Source: Neocallimastix lanati (nom. inval.) (taxonomy: Eukaryota > Neocallimastigomycota > Neocallimastigomycetes > Neocallimastigales > Neocallimastigaceae). From it: a DNA stretch of 15,000 nucleotides. The stretch covers positions 360,001-375,000 of the forward strand of contig JACVTC010000094.1 of assembly GCA_016946835.1 (NCBI GenBank), in the 5' to 3' direction. This document shows positions 1-7,663 of this stretch, piece after piece. The notes under the pieces are model-generated. The model was not told the DNA's origin. It saw only the letters and a list, made by a program, of their open reading frames with translations, and made no database searches. Numbering within the stretch: the stretch's first letter is position 1; every line of letters begins with the position of its first letter. A program made the position numbers and the translations under genes.

Positions 1-390
1 AGAAGAATTCAATGAAGTATCAAAACTCTTCAGAAGATTAGAAAATATGTGACTGAAAGTGATAAAGAAAGCTTTGAATATATTGAAGAGTTCTTAGACA
101 TCACGAAAAAGCTAGGAAAACTAAACAATAAACTTAGTAACAAGGAAAATTTTAAACTACTTCTTTAGAGGGAAACCAGAGAAACAAATAAATTTCTTGG
201 AAATAAAATTGAATAATTGGGACGTTGTCGATAAAATATTAGAAGATATGTAAAAACAGATTAGAAATCGTAGACTCTTTATCCCAAATAAAAAATAAAA
301 GCAAAAATATAAGCAGTAATTTCGAAAGTTATGATCAAGATGATATTTGTGAGAAAAATAATATTGAAAAAAGAATCAGTAAATAAAAAA
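1..390 (+). pseudogene. Copia Gag relict (element A, capsid-like part)
   Basis: This is the 5' part of a decayed Ty1/copia Gag, the protein that forms the virus-like particle packaging element RNA; the window edge cuts it at the left. From about position 52 one frame reads VTESDKESFEYIEEFLDITK and continues to a stop near 168. A second frame then carries FRGKPEKQINFLEIKLNN and WDVVDKILEDM, a stop, and KQIRNRRLFIPNKK. The helical, E/K-rich pattern with a 'FLDITKKL' stretch resembles the Gag region upstream of the zinc knuckle in copia elements. At least two frameshifts and two stops show it is dead. Assignment rests on this resemblance plus the zinc knuckle immediately downstream and the protease and integrase further on; no search was possible. 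Confidence 0.6.
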
Positions 391-393
391 AAA

Positions 394-450
394 CATTGTT
401 ATTTATGCAATAGTGGTGAACCTTTAGTTTACGATTGCTCCTTTAAACCC
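394..450 (+). pseudogene. Gag CCHC zinc knuckle, His replaced by Pro (element A)
   Basis: The frame at 394 reads HCYLCNSGEPLVYDCSFKP. The cysteines are at 397-399, 406-408 and 436-438, with the spacing C-x2-C-x4-[P]-x4-C. This is the retroviral-type zinc knuckle that binds element RNA, except that the histidine codon (expected at 421-423) reads CCT, proline. Zinc binding would be lost, in keeping with the surrounding stops and frameshifts. The spacing is seen directly; the zinc-knuckle identity is from family knowledge and is fairly secure. Confidence 0.65.
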
Positions 451-1030
451 AAAAATCCACATAATAACATAAAATAACATAGCCAAGCAATTCAGAAAAT
501 TAAATATTTCGGTAAATGAATAAATAACATTGAATTATGTTGAGATAGTGATTCGGATAGTGAATGTAGTATAATTGAAATAAAAGAAATAAATTTAGAT
601 GAACCTGAAAATAATATCAAGGATATAAATTTATGTGAAATAAATACTATTTTAGATGATAATCATGATAACCATTTTTAGAATTTGAAACAGTAGACGA
701 TACTAGACAAATCAATTATGATATAAATTATTGTGATAATAGCAGTGAAAATAACAAATTTAAAAACAATAACACACCGAATAAAACAGAAAGCAAGAAT
801 ATTTTTCAACAAGAAAATAAAAAAATTAATAATTAATGATTTAAATAATTATTAATTTTATTTATGATAGTAATAAATATAATAGGAACTATAAAGATTT
901 ATGTATGAATAATAATATACGCAATAATAAGATAACAAGTGTTAATGACATTGAAGTGAAAAATAAATAATTATGTGAGTAATATTTTAAATGTTGACTA
1001 TAATAGTTCAGGAAATAAAATTGACAAAAA

Positions 1031-1064
<34 letters not shown>

Positions 1065-1390
1065 ATTTAAGTGAAAATACCGAAGAAAATTATAAAAGTA
1101 GAATGAAAAAAATTTTTTTTCTTTTTAGGAAGAAAAATTTTAATAATAAAAATTCATCAAAAATTGATCAAAAGTCAAAAATTAATACGAATATGCAAAA
1201 TTTTTAAAATTTAATTTAATGTACATATATTTTGAATTCGAATCTGATTCGTTAGCTGTGAAAAAATTATGTTGTATCATGACAAATAGGTAAGAATTAT
1301 TAGTAGATTAGTATGAATATAAAAATATTAAAAAAAATAGCAAATTTTCTTAGTTAACAAAGATTTTACAATACCTTGCTTAAAGGGGAA
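451..1390 (+). pseudogene. Gag-to-protease linker relict (element A)
   Basis: This is an A-rich stretch with broken frames encoding N-, D-, E- and K-rich peptide, for example the block around 598-680 (DEPENNIKDINLCEINTILD) and another acidic block at about 680-740. It includes a 29-base A run at 1,034-1,062. Near 1,234-1,290 a frame gives FEFESDSLAVKKLCCIMTN, a hydrophilic-then-cysteine stretch of the kind that can lie shortly before a copia protease. The low-complexity linker carries no catalytic motif. Strand and membership follow from its place between the zinc knuckle and the protease on the same strand. The right edge is approximate, set by the point near 1,390 where minus-strand coding similarity takes over. 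Confidence 0.45.
1034..1062 (+). repeat. Poly(A) run, 29 bases
   Basis: An uninterrupted A homopolymer lies inside the element A linker, following GACAAAAATGT. It is probably an expanded lysine-codon stretch in an A-rich coding strand rather than a transcript tail, because element-like sequence continues on both sides. Confidence 0.9.
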
Positions 1391-1392
1391 TA

Positions 1393-2355
1393 TTAGAAAT
1401 TTAGTATTTTTAGTTTACAATTTAATTAACATTGTAATTAATATTTTTATTTTTACTACAACGTTTATTATAATTTTACTAAGGTTGAATGAATTGGGAT
1501 TTGATGATTCATTATTGATAGAAAGATTGATTACGTTATCGTGATGATTGTTCTTTGTTGAATTGATTAAGTGTTAAAAGTGTTATTATGATAGTAATTA
1601 GAGATAAGAATAGAAATGTTTGGCAGAACTTGTGGGTAATAAGAATTTCCAGGACTTGATTCAAAGAATTCAACATTTCTAGAAAGAATAATTTTATTAT
1701 TCAGAAATATCTAAAAAATTTTATATACGATAGAATTATCCGAATATACAAGAAAACAATACCAGGGGAGGAGTTATTATCAAACTTTGACCAAAAAGCT
1801 TAAAGTATAAATAAATAAGAACTTACAGAAAACTCTAAGGTTTCGAATAGTATACCTTTGTCTTCTTTAATACCTCTAAAGGTATTTTGTTTTTGTTACT
1901 CTTATGTCGTAAACGATTGTGTATATAATTGGAAATGATTACAGCATCATCCCAAGAAATGTCAACTCAGCATAGAATCGTTAAGCATTACCTTGAAAGA
2001 GCAAAATAAGAGTTTTTATTGAATCGTTCTATTTGACCATTCTGTTGAGGGTTATATGGAATAGTGAGTTGATGATTCATCCCATAGTTCGTACAAAATT
2101 CTTTAAAGTGGGAGTTGGCGAATTCATTACCATTATCAGTATGAATATGTAAATTTTATACGTGAATTGCATTTGGTTTTAATTTCAGAGAACCAGGTTG
2201 AAAAAGCTGACTATGTTTCAAATTTGCTTTTGATGAAAAGAACCTATCCTTATCTAAGGTAATCGTCAAAAATTGACATGAAATATTCTTGGACCAGGCC
2301 TAATAAATCCATGTGAATTAACTGAAATATGTGATTTGAATTATTTGGAAATGAG
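1393..2355 (-). pseudogene. Copia integrase and post-integrase region relict (element B)
   Basis: Read on the minus strand, this is a long piece of a second Copia polyprotein: the integrase that inserts element cDNA into the genome, followed by the linker toward reverse transcriptase. From about 2,350 downward it reads PNNSNHIFQLIHMDLLG, with the first catalytic Asp at 2,307-2,309. IHTDNGNEFANSHFKEF follows (second Asp at 2,135-2,137), then NPQQNGQIERFNKN (catalytic Glu at 2,027-2,029). The last two are exactly 35 residues apart in one unbroken frame, the DX35E signature. Further on come NYIHNRLRHKSNKNKIPLEV, FDNNSSPGI, YSDNSIVYKIF and ILSRNVEFFESSPGN, the usual copia post-integrase block. 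Several frameshifts and stops make it inactive. It lies inside element A in the opposite orientation; its sequence differs clearly from element A's integrase, so it is a different family. Family assignment is secure; the ends are approximate. Confidence 0.88.
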
Positions 2356-2362
2356 TAAAAGG

Positions 2363-2669
2363 GCTCTAGATTCAGGAGCATCTAATCATATGACCTAAAA
2401 CAAAAAGTATACTAATGAATGAAGAGGAACACGTGGAAGAGATAAATTATGCAAATGGGAATACAACCAATTCAACGCATATTGGAGAGATAGAAGGAAA
2501 TACGAACAAGGAATTATTAAAGTTAAAGGAAGTATTATATGTTTTTCAGATATCAAAAGAAATTTAATTTCGATTAGCAAACTAGCAAGGGATGAATATG
2601 TAATAGTATTTATAAAAGAATATGTTGATGTATATTCGTATATTCTAGACAAGTATTTTAATACAATTT

Positions 2670-2670
<1 letters not shown>
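2363..2670 (+). pseudogene. Copia aspartic protease relict (element A)
   Basis: This is the aspartic protease that would cut the Gag-Pol polyprotein. The active-site block ALDSGASNHMT runs from 2,363 to 2,395 with the catalytic Asp at 2,369-2,371; the D-S-G-A-S-x-H-M pattern is diagnostic of copia proteases. A stop follows at once, and the next frame, from 2,415, carries EEINYANGN, HIGEIEGN and ELLKLKEVLYVF. After another one-base shift, LISISKLARDEY and YVDVYSYILDKYFNTIS follow. These match the C-terminal half of the protease region, where a 'VLYVP..KNLISI' block is typical. The piece begins abruptly against the minus-strand integrase fragment and ends in a 42-base A run. The identification is secure; the reading frame is broken at least twice. 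Confidence 0.85.

Positions 2671-2712
<42 letters not shown>
2671..2712 (+). repeat. Poly(A) run, 42 bases
   Basis: A pure A homopolymer inside the element A polyprotein, between the protease and the integrase zinc-binding region. Element A resumes on the same strand at about 2,770, so this looks like expansion of an A-rich coding segment or an insertion, not the 3' end of the element. On the minus strand it yields a phenylalanine-rich open frame with no coding value. Confidence 0.9.
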
Positions 2713-2718
<6 letters not shown>

Positions 2719-2769
2719 GATAATGATGTTTTCGAAGTATGAATTTAAAGTAACAATAATATTATGTAA

Positions 2770-3480
2770 TAACGTCAACACCAAAGAAAATGATATTCTA
2801 TGGCACCGAAGAATTGGGCACTTGACTTATGGAAACCAAGTAGACAAGTGTGAAATCTGTATGCAGGCAAAGATAAAGAATGAACCAAAATAATGGTAAA
2901 GGGCAGCAGAATAATTCAAGAAAAATTCTTGAATTAGTACATATAGATCTTGTTGGACCGGCACTACCATCAATTTACTGGCAATTGCTATTTCGTAACT
3001 ATTTTAAATGATTACAGTAGATATGGTTTGGTCCTTACCGTAAAGAAGAAGTCAGAAGTTTACCAAGTATTTGACACATGGTACATTAAAATTAAAAACA
3101 AAACAAATTCAAATATGATATGATATATTTAAGAGGTGACAATGGAACGGAATTCACTTCAAATAATTTTTAAAGAAATATGTAGCAAATACGGAATCGC
3201 TGCAATTCACTGTACCAGGAAATCCTCAACAAAACGGTAGAGCAGAAATACTAAATGGAGTACTTATTCAAATTGCTACCGCAATGTTAATAGATAATCA
3301 ACTATGTAGTAGATTTTTGGGAAGATGCTTCTAAAGACAGCTAATTATGGGCACAATAGGGTACTACATCATGGAAATAATAAAAAGATCCTGTACGAAG
3401 TATTCTACGAAAAGAAAGTTGACAATAATAATTTACACGTATTTGGCTATAAAGTTTACTGTTATGAAAGAGAATAATGA
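2770..3480 (+). pseudogene. Copia integrase relict (element A)
   Basis: This is the integrase of element A in pieces. Residues WHRRIGHLTYGNQ (from 2,801) and KCEICMQAKIKNEPK give the HHCC zinc-binding motif, with His at 2,804 and 2,819 and Cys at 2,849 and 2,858. Only nine residues separate the second His from the first Cys, far fewer than usual, so an internal deletion is likely. The core follows: ILELVHIDLVGPALPS (first Asp at 2,946-2,948), DYSRYGLVLTVKKKSEVYQV, YLRGDNGTEFTSNNF (second Asp at 3,138-3,140) and FTVPGNPQQNGRAE (Glu at 3,245-3,247). Then come ANYGHNRVLHHGNN and LHVFGYKVYCYERE. Asp-to-Glu distance is 107 nt, one short of the 108 required by DX35E, so a single-base loss explains the frame change. 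Other stops and shifts occur. Not functional; identity secure. Confidence 0.88.
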
Positions 3481-4070
3481 AGAGAAGAGAAATCAAAGAG
3501 ATAATAAGAGTGAACGAACAGTAGAAGAAGATATTGACGATTTAGATATGCAAGATGCTCCAAATAATTCAAAAACAATGATCCAAATAAAGATAAAGAA
3601 GAAGAAAGTCTTTCATTAAGTCAAAAAAAAAAAAAAAAAGAACATCTTGAGAATAAATTTAAATTAATAGAAGAGAAACTTGAGAACATAAAGGGGTTGA
3701 TAAAACACGGTAATACAAAAACAAACACACTTTCGTTTAGATGAAAACAAAACAGAAAGAAGAATTAGAAGAAAGTTCAACAAGTAAACAGAACTATAAC
3801 GAAGAAGAAAACAATATTTAAAAACTATATAAACATTATTAATGAAAGGAATAAATTAATCAATAATAAAAATGAAATTATTCTACATAGAAACGTTGAC
3901 GAAGATAACTTACTTTAATAAAAGTGAGAGAAAAGGTATTGACGACGAAAAAGTATCTATTTTAAATAAAAACAAAAATAAAGGTAAAAGAGATATTAGA
4001 ATTAGATGACCATGAAGTAGAAGAAATTACCATTATAAACAAAAACAACCCCTTCTTTGTTGATTGAAAT
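3481..4070 (+). pseudogene. Integrase-to-RT linker relict (element A)
   Basis: This is a hydrophilic, low-complexity continuation of element A after the integrase. Frames include RTVEEDIDDLDMQDAPNNS (3,517-3,573) and, one base shifted, DPNKDKEEESLSLS (to about 3,622), then a 17-base A run (3,623-3,639), ENKFKLIEEKLENIKGLIKH (from about 3,650) and, near 4,002-4,066, LDDHEVEEITIINKNNPFFV. Acidic and lysine-rich linkers of this kind lie between integrase and reverse transcriptase in copia polyproteins. No RT motif (such as YVDD) or RNase H follows on this strand; similarity stops near 4,070, where the opposite strand becomes the A-rich one. An open frame at 3,347-3,619 covers part of this piece, but its first half is in the wrong frame for the integrase tail, so it is not a gene. 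Confidence 0.55.
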
Positions 4071-4566
4071 ATCTTGATGGCACTTATTATCTGAATAATT
4101 AATTTCTGATGTCGTATTTATCGTTATAATCATGGGATGGGTGAACGAATCTTGGAATGTCTCGTTATAACTATCTTTATGTAGGAAATTCTTACGTAAT
4201 TTCTGTTTTTTTTGTAATGTCTTTTCTTGTAATTAGTCGTTTTGAAATCAATCTTTTTTTTTTTTTTTTTTTTTTAAACGGTTTTGTTTTCCTTTTTCTT
4301 CACTTGAAGAAATAAGGGTCCTTTTCTTTTTTTTTTACAGTAGTTACACCTTTTGTTTCTTCTTTTTTCTTTTTTTCTTTTGGGAGGTTTATTTCTATTG
4401 ATGCTATTTTTAGTTTTATTATTTGATTCTATTTGACTCGATATTTTCCCATTGAAATATTAATTTTTATTTTCATATGTTCTGGAGTTGATGGATTTCA
4501 TTTTGTTAGATGATAAAATTTCCAGGAATCATACTCTTGACATTTACCTGTGTTGCACCAACAATA
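4070..4566 (-). pseudogene. Copia Gag C-terminal relict with degenerate zinc knuckle (possibly element B)
   Basis: The minus strand is A-rich and carries a Gag-like tail. Starting at 4,566 it reads YCWCNTGKCQEYDSWKFYHL, then TK, a stop, and NPSTPEHMK. The Cys codons at 4,561, 4,555 and 4,540 give C-x-C-x4-C-x4-S, which looks like a copia zinc knuckle C-x2-C-x4-H-x4-C that lost one residue and two ligands. A lysine/asparagine-rich segment follows, including RNKPPKRKKEKRRN, then T-runs on the plus strand (22 bases at 4,254-4,275). Near 4,080-4,190 the piece ends with YNETFQDSFTHPMIITIN. Orientation matches the minus-strand integrase at 1,393-2,355, so both may belong to one element B, but this is inference. 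Stops and missing ligands show it is dead. Confidence 0.5.
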
Positions 4567-4577
4567 CATTAAAATAA

Positions 4578-4802
4578 CGAAATATCGCTAAAGCGTCTGA
4601 TGTGATTAACGGCTTATATTTTGTGCTTAGACAGAAAAGTAAAGGAGTATGTGTCGTTTCTCATCTTAAGATACCTAAAAAGCAAGACTGTAAATTTGTT
4701 AACTACACCCATTTTGTTATGATATCCGAGAAAGAAGATAATTACGAGTTCTCGTTTTTAAAAAAATATATATTATCAAAAAGGTTAGACGAGAACATTT
4801 AA
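4578..4802 (+). pseudogene. Unassigned stop-free stretch of 75 codons
   Basis: The frame opened by the stop at 4,575 runs 74 codons to TAA at 4,800-4,802: RNIAKASDVINGLYFVLRQ, then residues including KSKGVCVVSHLKIPKKQDC and KFVNYTHFVMISEKEDNYEF. There is no ATG at its left end (position 4,602 is GTG), so if it was ever translated it is the inside of an exon or a fragment of a larger protein. Composition is less biased than the neighbouring DNA and the residue mix looks protein-like, with two Cys and two His that are not spaced as any finger I recognise. I do not know the family. Further protein-like sequence in another frame follows a 14-base A run (GVAQYIQNFHQVGEKKATAS, about 4,836-4,895), suggesting that the relict continues with frame breaks. 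Confidence 0.35.
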
Positions 4803-5330
4803 AAAAAAAACATAAAAAAAAAAAAAAAGCTTTGGAGTTGCTCAATACATTCAAAACTTCCACCAAGTGGGGGAAAAAAAAGCGACAGCATCGATTCTTC
4901 CGAATATCTTTAAAATTAATTAAACAGACAAATTACCTGAAATTGGCAATATAATGACTATACAGAAATACAGAAAACCTATATTAATAGCAAGTGATGT
5001 TTATGCATTTAATCTTTAATTCTATTTACAACCAAATTACAGAAGTGAGATAAGATTATCAGCTGCTTATAACCTAAATGGTTATTTTAAGCACCGATAT
5101 ACAACTTTATTTAATAAGCATTAAGATATTTCTAAAACTAATCTGCAAATGTTCATGAATAATACTAGGATACTATGTTGCCTATTATTTAATTTATCAT
5201 TAATAAAATGAAAACTAGCTTTCATTATAAAACAAATATTGAAATATCATATAATTACAAGTTTAATTTGTGTAGAAAGAATTTTTGTAAATTTTTATTT
5301 TTTTTTTTTATTTGTTAATTAAATACATTT
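4803..5330. other. Decaying transition zone without assignable gene
   Basis: After the open stretch ending at 4,802 there are two A runs, then a moderately complex sequence to about 5,120 with short open peptides on the plus strand (such as TIQKYRKPILIASDVYAFNL near 4,957 and YRSEIRLSAAYNLNGYFKHR near 5,038). None can be matched to a family. From about 5,120 the DNA becomes plain A/T-rich with no motif that I can name. It may be the tail of the relict upstream, but this is not demonstrable by eye. Confidence 0.3.
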
Positions 5331-5624
5331 TTAAATCTTAAAATAGAAATAAAAAATAACAAAAAAATTAAATAAAAAAAAAACAGAAAAAATAAAAAAT
5401 AATAAAAAAAAATAAAAAAAATTTGTAGACTATAATTCTCTTCTACAAATTCTTCTAAAACAAAAATAAAGACAAGAAACATTTTTCAATATAGAATTTT
5501 TTTCTATTAAATTAATTATTATTAAGCAATACAATTTTATAATAAGTTGTATCTTTATAATAATTATATATAATTAATTATGTTATCAATACATTAATTT
5601 AATGAATGAAAAAAAAAATTAATT
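5331..5624. other. A/T-rich spacer with A-run clusters
   Basis: Nothing gene-like is visible. The segment from 5,340 to 5,420 is a string of AAAAAT-type blocks, and the rest is unpatterned A/T sequence leading into the 36-bp minisatellite. Confidence 0.6.
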
Positions 5625-5792
5625 ATAAAGATTATAAATTTTATTTTATAAATTAATATTATAAAGATTATAAATTTTATTTTATAAATTAATATTATAA
5701 AGAATATAAATTTTATTATATAAATTAATATTATAAAGAATATAAATTTTATTTTATAAATTAATATTATAAAGATTATAAATTTTATTTTA
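5625..5792. repeat. 36-bp minisatellite, about 4.7 copies
   Basis: Copies begin at 5,625, 5,661, 5,697, 5,733 and 5,769, each starting ATAAAGATTATAAATTTTAT or the variant ATAAAGAATATAAATTTTAT. The fifth copy is truncated after 24 bases and runs into TAGGATGAATTTCACC. Copies 3 and 4 share the AGAAT variant and copies 1, 2 and 5 the AGATT variant. Copy 3 also has TTATTATA in place of TTATTTTA. The period is constant at 36, with no length variation among the four full copies. Confidence 0.95.
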
Positions 5793-6050
5793 GGATGAAT
5801 TTCACCAAGATAAATTGAGTCGATTTATGTATTTATTTCATTAAATAGCATATGTTATTAATACATATATTTTTATTTTTTTTTTTTAGACAATTTCACT
5901 ATTGCAATGAATTTTTATATTTAATGTATAGAAAAAAATAATAAAATTTAATATTAATGGATTAAACATTTCATAATTTAACAATAAACTATAATTAGTA
6001 ATAGTCTAATTATACTTAAAAATATATAGAGTCTAATATTTTTACTTCAA
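5793..6050. other. A/T-rich spacer, no features seen
   Basis: Unpatterned A/T-rich sequence with a short T run at about 5,874-5,888. No open frame, repeat or RNA-like fold could be supported. Confidence 0.6.
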
Positions 6051-6324
6051 TTAAGCATGGTAGGGATCATAAATTATTGTTTATTAATTGAAAGAAACCT
6101 ATGATTTTAAAGTCATCTTAATATTATTCATTAAATAGATGAGAAGTCTCAAGGCTCTTAATGCTTAATCGCGGTAAGTTCACACCAACTAATTCTCTAG
6201 CTCCGGTGGACCGACCATCATACATCATTATTACTATCCGTCGTCAGTATGGAAGGATGGGAGGGGACAAAGTAGAACAGAACAGCGTCTTGAACATTAA
6301 AATTGGCAATCAAAAATAGAATCG

Positions 6325-6328
<4 letters not shown>
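6051..6328. other. G+C-richer island, left part
   Basis: Composition changes visibly from about 6,090 and especially at 6,150-6,300, which contains CGCGG, CTCCGGTGGACCGACC and GGATGGGAGGGGAC, unlike anything else nearby. On the minus strand an open frame at 6,124-6,228 starts with two ATG codons and ends TAA: MMYDGRSTGARELVGVNLPR, then 14 more residues ending HLFNE. It could be the 3' end of a relict gene or exon; I recognise no domain. I looked for tRNA arms and an rRNA core and found none. The island ends at a 40-base A run. Function unknown. Confidence 0.45.

Positions 6329-6368
<40 letters not shown>
6329..6368 (+). repeat. Poly(A) run, 40 bases
   Basis: A pure A homopolymer directly after GAATCGTATT, separating the left part of the G+C-richer island from A/T-rich DNA. 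It could be an expansion, or the tail of a retroposed transcript in plus orientation; I could not find flanking target-site duplications. Confidence 0.9.
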
Positions 6369-6370
<2 letters not shown>

Positions 6371-6564
6371 TTTGGTAAAATATTAATTTAGAAATAAGCC
6401 AAAATAGTTACTACTATACAACTCCATATTTTTTAAAAAATATTTTTTAATACTATTCCTACTTTAAACACTTTTTTCAACAACTGAATTATTTTAACAC
6501 TATTTTGAATATTATGTTATATATATAAAAAAAAAATTAATTGTATAAATATTTTCTTTAAAAC
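6369..6564. other. A/T-rich spacer inside the island
   Basis: Ordinary A/T-rich DNA with a short near-palindromic ATATTTTTTAAAAAATATTT at about 6,426-6,445. No gene-like content. Confidence 0.5.
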
Positions 6565-7078
6565 TACAAAAAAAAAATGGAAAAGTTCGTCATGAAGAAA
6601 TCCAGAAAGAATTTTCGTGAGGGACTCACGATCAACCCCCTACTATGTTAAAGTGTTGAAGTCCTTCCTTTAGAGGTTTTTATTACAATTTAGGGTTACT
6701 ACATTTAAAAATTGAGTAGTTCCATAAGGCAACTATAGATAAGTATATATAACTTACAAGACGGACTCAGTTCAAAAGAATACCATGAGGTTTTTCAAAA
6801 GGTATATTCTTCCATATTTAATAGAATATTTCAAACTAAACAAGGATGGCACTTATATTATAAGTCAAACACAGTTCGCACACAGTTTGATTCCACTAGA
6901 TCTGAGGAAGATTGGTAACATGAATCATTCCCAAGTACGGCACAAAGAGATTCACTAAGTAAAAGATGTCCAACCTGACCTCACCTTTAAGGGTAAATCT
7001 TGCTTTATCAGTTTAGCTTTGAAATTGGATCGTGTTAATTCCGAGACGATTAAGGCCATACATAGTTCATAGATAGAA
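6565..7078 (+). pseudogene. G+C-richer island, right part: unassigned coding-like relict
   Basis: This block has a visibly higher G+C content than its surroundings and reduced stop density. On the plus strand, an ATG at 6,577 opens 24 codons, MEKFVMKKSRKNFREGLTIN then PLLC, stop at 6,649. Two overlapping frames are open downstream: 6,739-6,918 (includes EYHEVFQKVYSSIFNRIFQT and GWHLYYKSNTVRTQFDSTRS) and 6,743-6,958 (includes MRFFKRYILPYLIEYFKLN). On the minus strand, a 34-residue frame beginning MALIVSELTRSNFKAKLIKQ lies at the right end. More than one frame and strand look protein-like, so I cannot choose the true one. It is probably a broken gene or mobile-element fragment, but no catalytic motif or family is recognisable. 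Confidence 0.35.
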
Positions 7079-7330
7079 TAAAAAAAAAGGAAAAAATAAT
7101 TAATAAATTAGGATAAAAAAATTATATATATATATATATATATATGTATATTTTTTTTTGGTAAACTTTTTTAATGATATATATTTCTTTTAAAAAAGAA
7201 ATTAAAAATTTTTAAAATAATTTAATAATAAATAATAAATAATAAATAATAATAATAATAATAATATAAATTGATAATAAAAATTAAAATATATATATAT
7301 ATTTATATATATATATTTATATTTTTTCAT
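7079..7330. repeat. Simple repeats: (TA)n and (AATA/AAT)n blocks
   Basis: A-rich sequence, an alternating (TA)n tract at 7,123-7,145, an AATAAT/AATAAATAAT block at about 7,221-7,266, and further TA-rich tracts around 7,290-7,320. No gene content. Confidence 0.85.
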
Positions 7331-7663
7331 AGGTAGGGTGGTTAAAAATTCCGTTCATCCTCCCTATTCCTCATTTTCAACTTTTTATATCAAGAAGAAT
7401 ATATTTATAATGTCATAGATAATATAATATTAATGTATTATTAATACCTTTTCATTTTATAGTTTTAAAAAAAAAAAAAAAAAAAAAAGGACTTCTTTTC
7501 TAAATTTAAATGAATTAAATAAAAATTAAAATTCATGGTTAACATGAAAATTAATATAAAATTAAATAAATAAATAAAAATATTAGATATAAATCGATGA
7601 TATATAAGGCATCTATACTCAATAGATGGTAGATGATATATAGTAGTTGGGAATGTAAAAAGT
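7331..7663. other. A/T-rich spacer with a 22-base A run
   Basis: There is a short more complex patch (GGTAGGGTGGTTAAAAATTC at about 7,332 and a pyrimidine-rich CATCCTCCCTATTCCTC) without a frame or fold that I can support. A pure A run lies at 7,467-7,488. Sequence at 7,590-7,650 repeats GATGATATAT twice and leads into the 44-bp tandem array. Confidence 0.5.

Noticed and set aside
2395-2784. Minus-strand open frame of 129 codons with a phenylalanine stretch
   Set aside because: It is antisense to the element A protease and the 42-base A run; the Phe stretch is poly(T) translation. The plus strand has the recognisable DSGASNHMT protease.
3347-3619. Plus-strand open frame of 90 codons as a gene
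   Set aside because: Its first half is out of frame with the integrase tail (ANYGHNRVLHHGNN, LHVFGYKVYCYE lie in another frame). Its second half is the copia linker. It is part of a pseudogene.
2363-4070. Functional Copia polyprotein
   Set aside because: Several stops and frameshifts, a 42-base A run, a shortened HHCC region, a one-base loss between catalytic Asp and Glu, and no reverse transcriptase or RNase H.
4254-4400. Polypyrimidine tract as an intron 3' end
   Set aside because: T runs here are the antisense of a lysine/arginine-rich Gag-like tail on the minus strand; no exon follows on the plus strand.
5625-5792. CRISPR array
   Set aside because: The 36-bp repeats are directly adjacent with no spacers, the sequence is A/T only, and the context is eukaryotic. 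It is a minisatellite.
6050-6320. tRNA or rRNA in the G+C-richer island
   Set aside because: A stem-like CTATGATTTTAAAGTCATC was seen near 6,100, but the loop is 8 bases, there is no GGTTCGAATCC-type T arm and no acceptor stem. No conserved rRNA core sequence was recognised.
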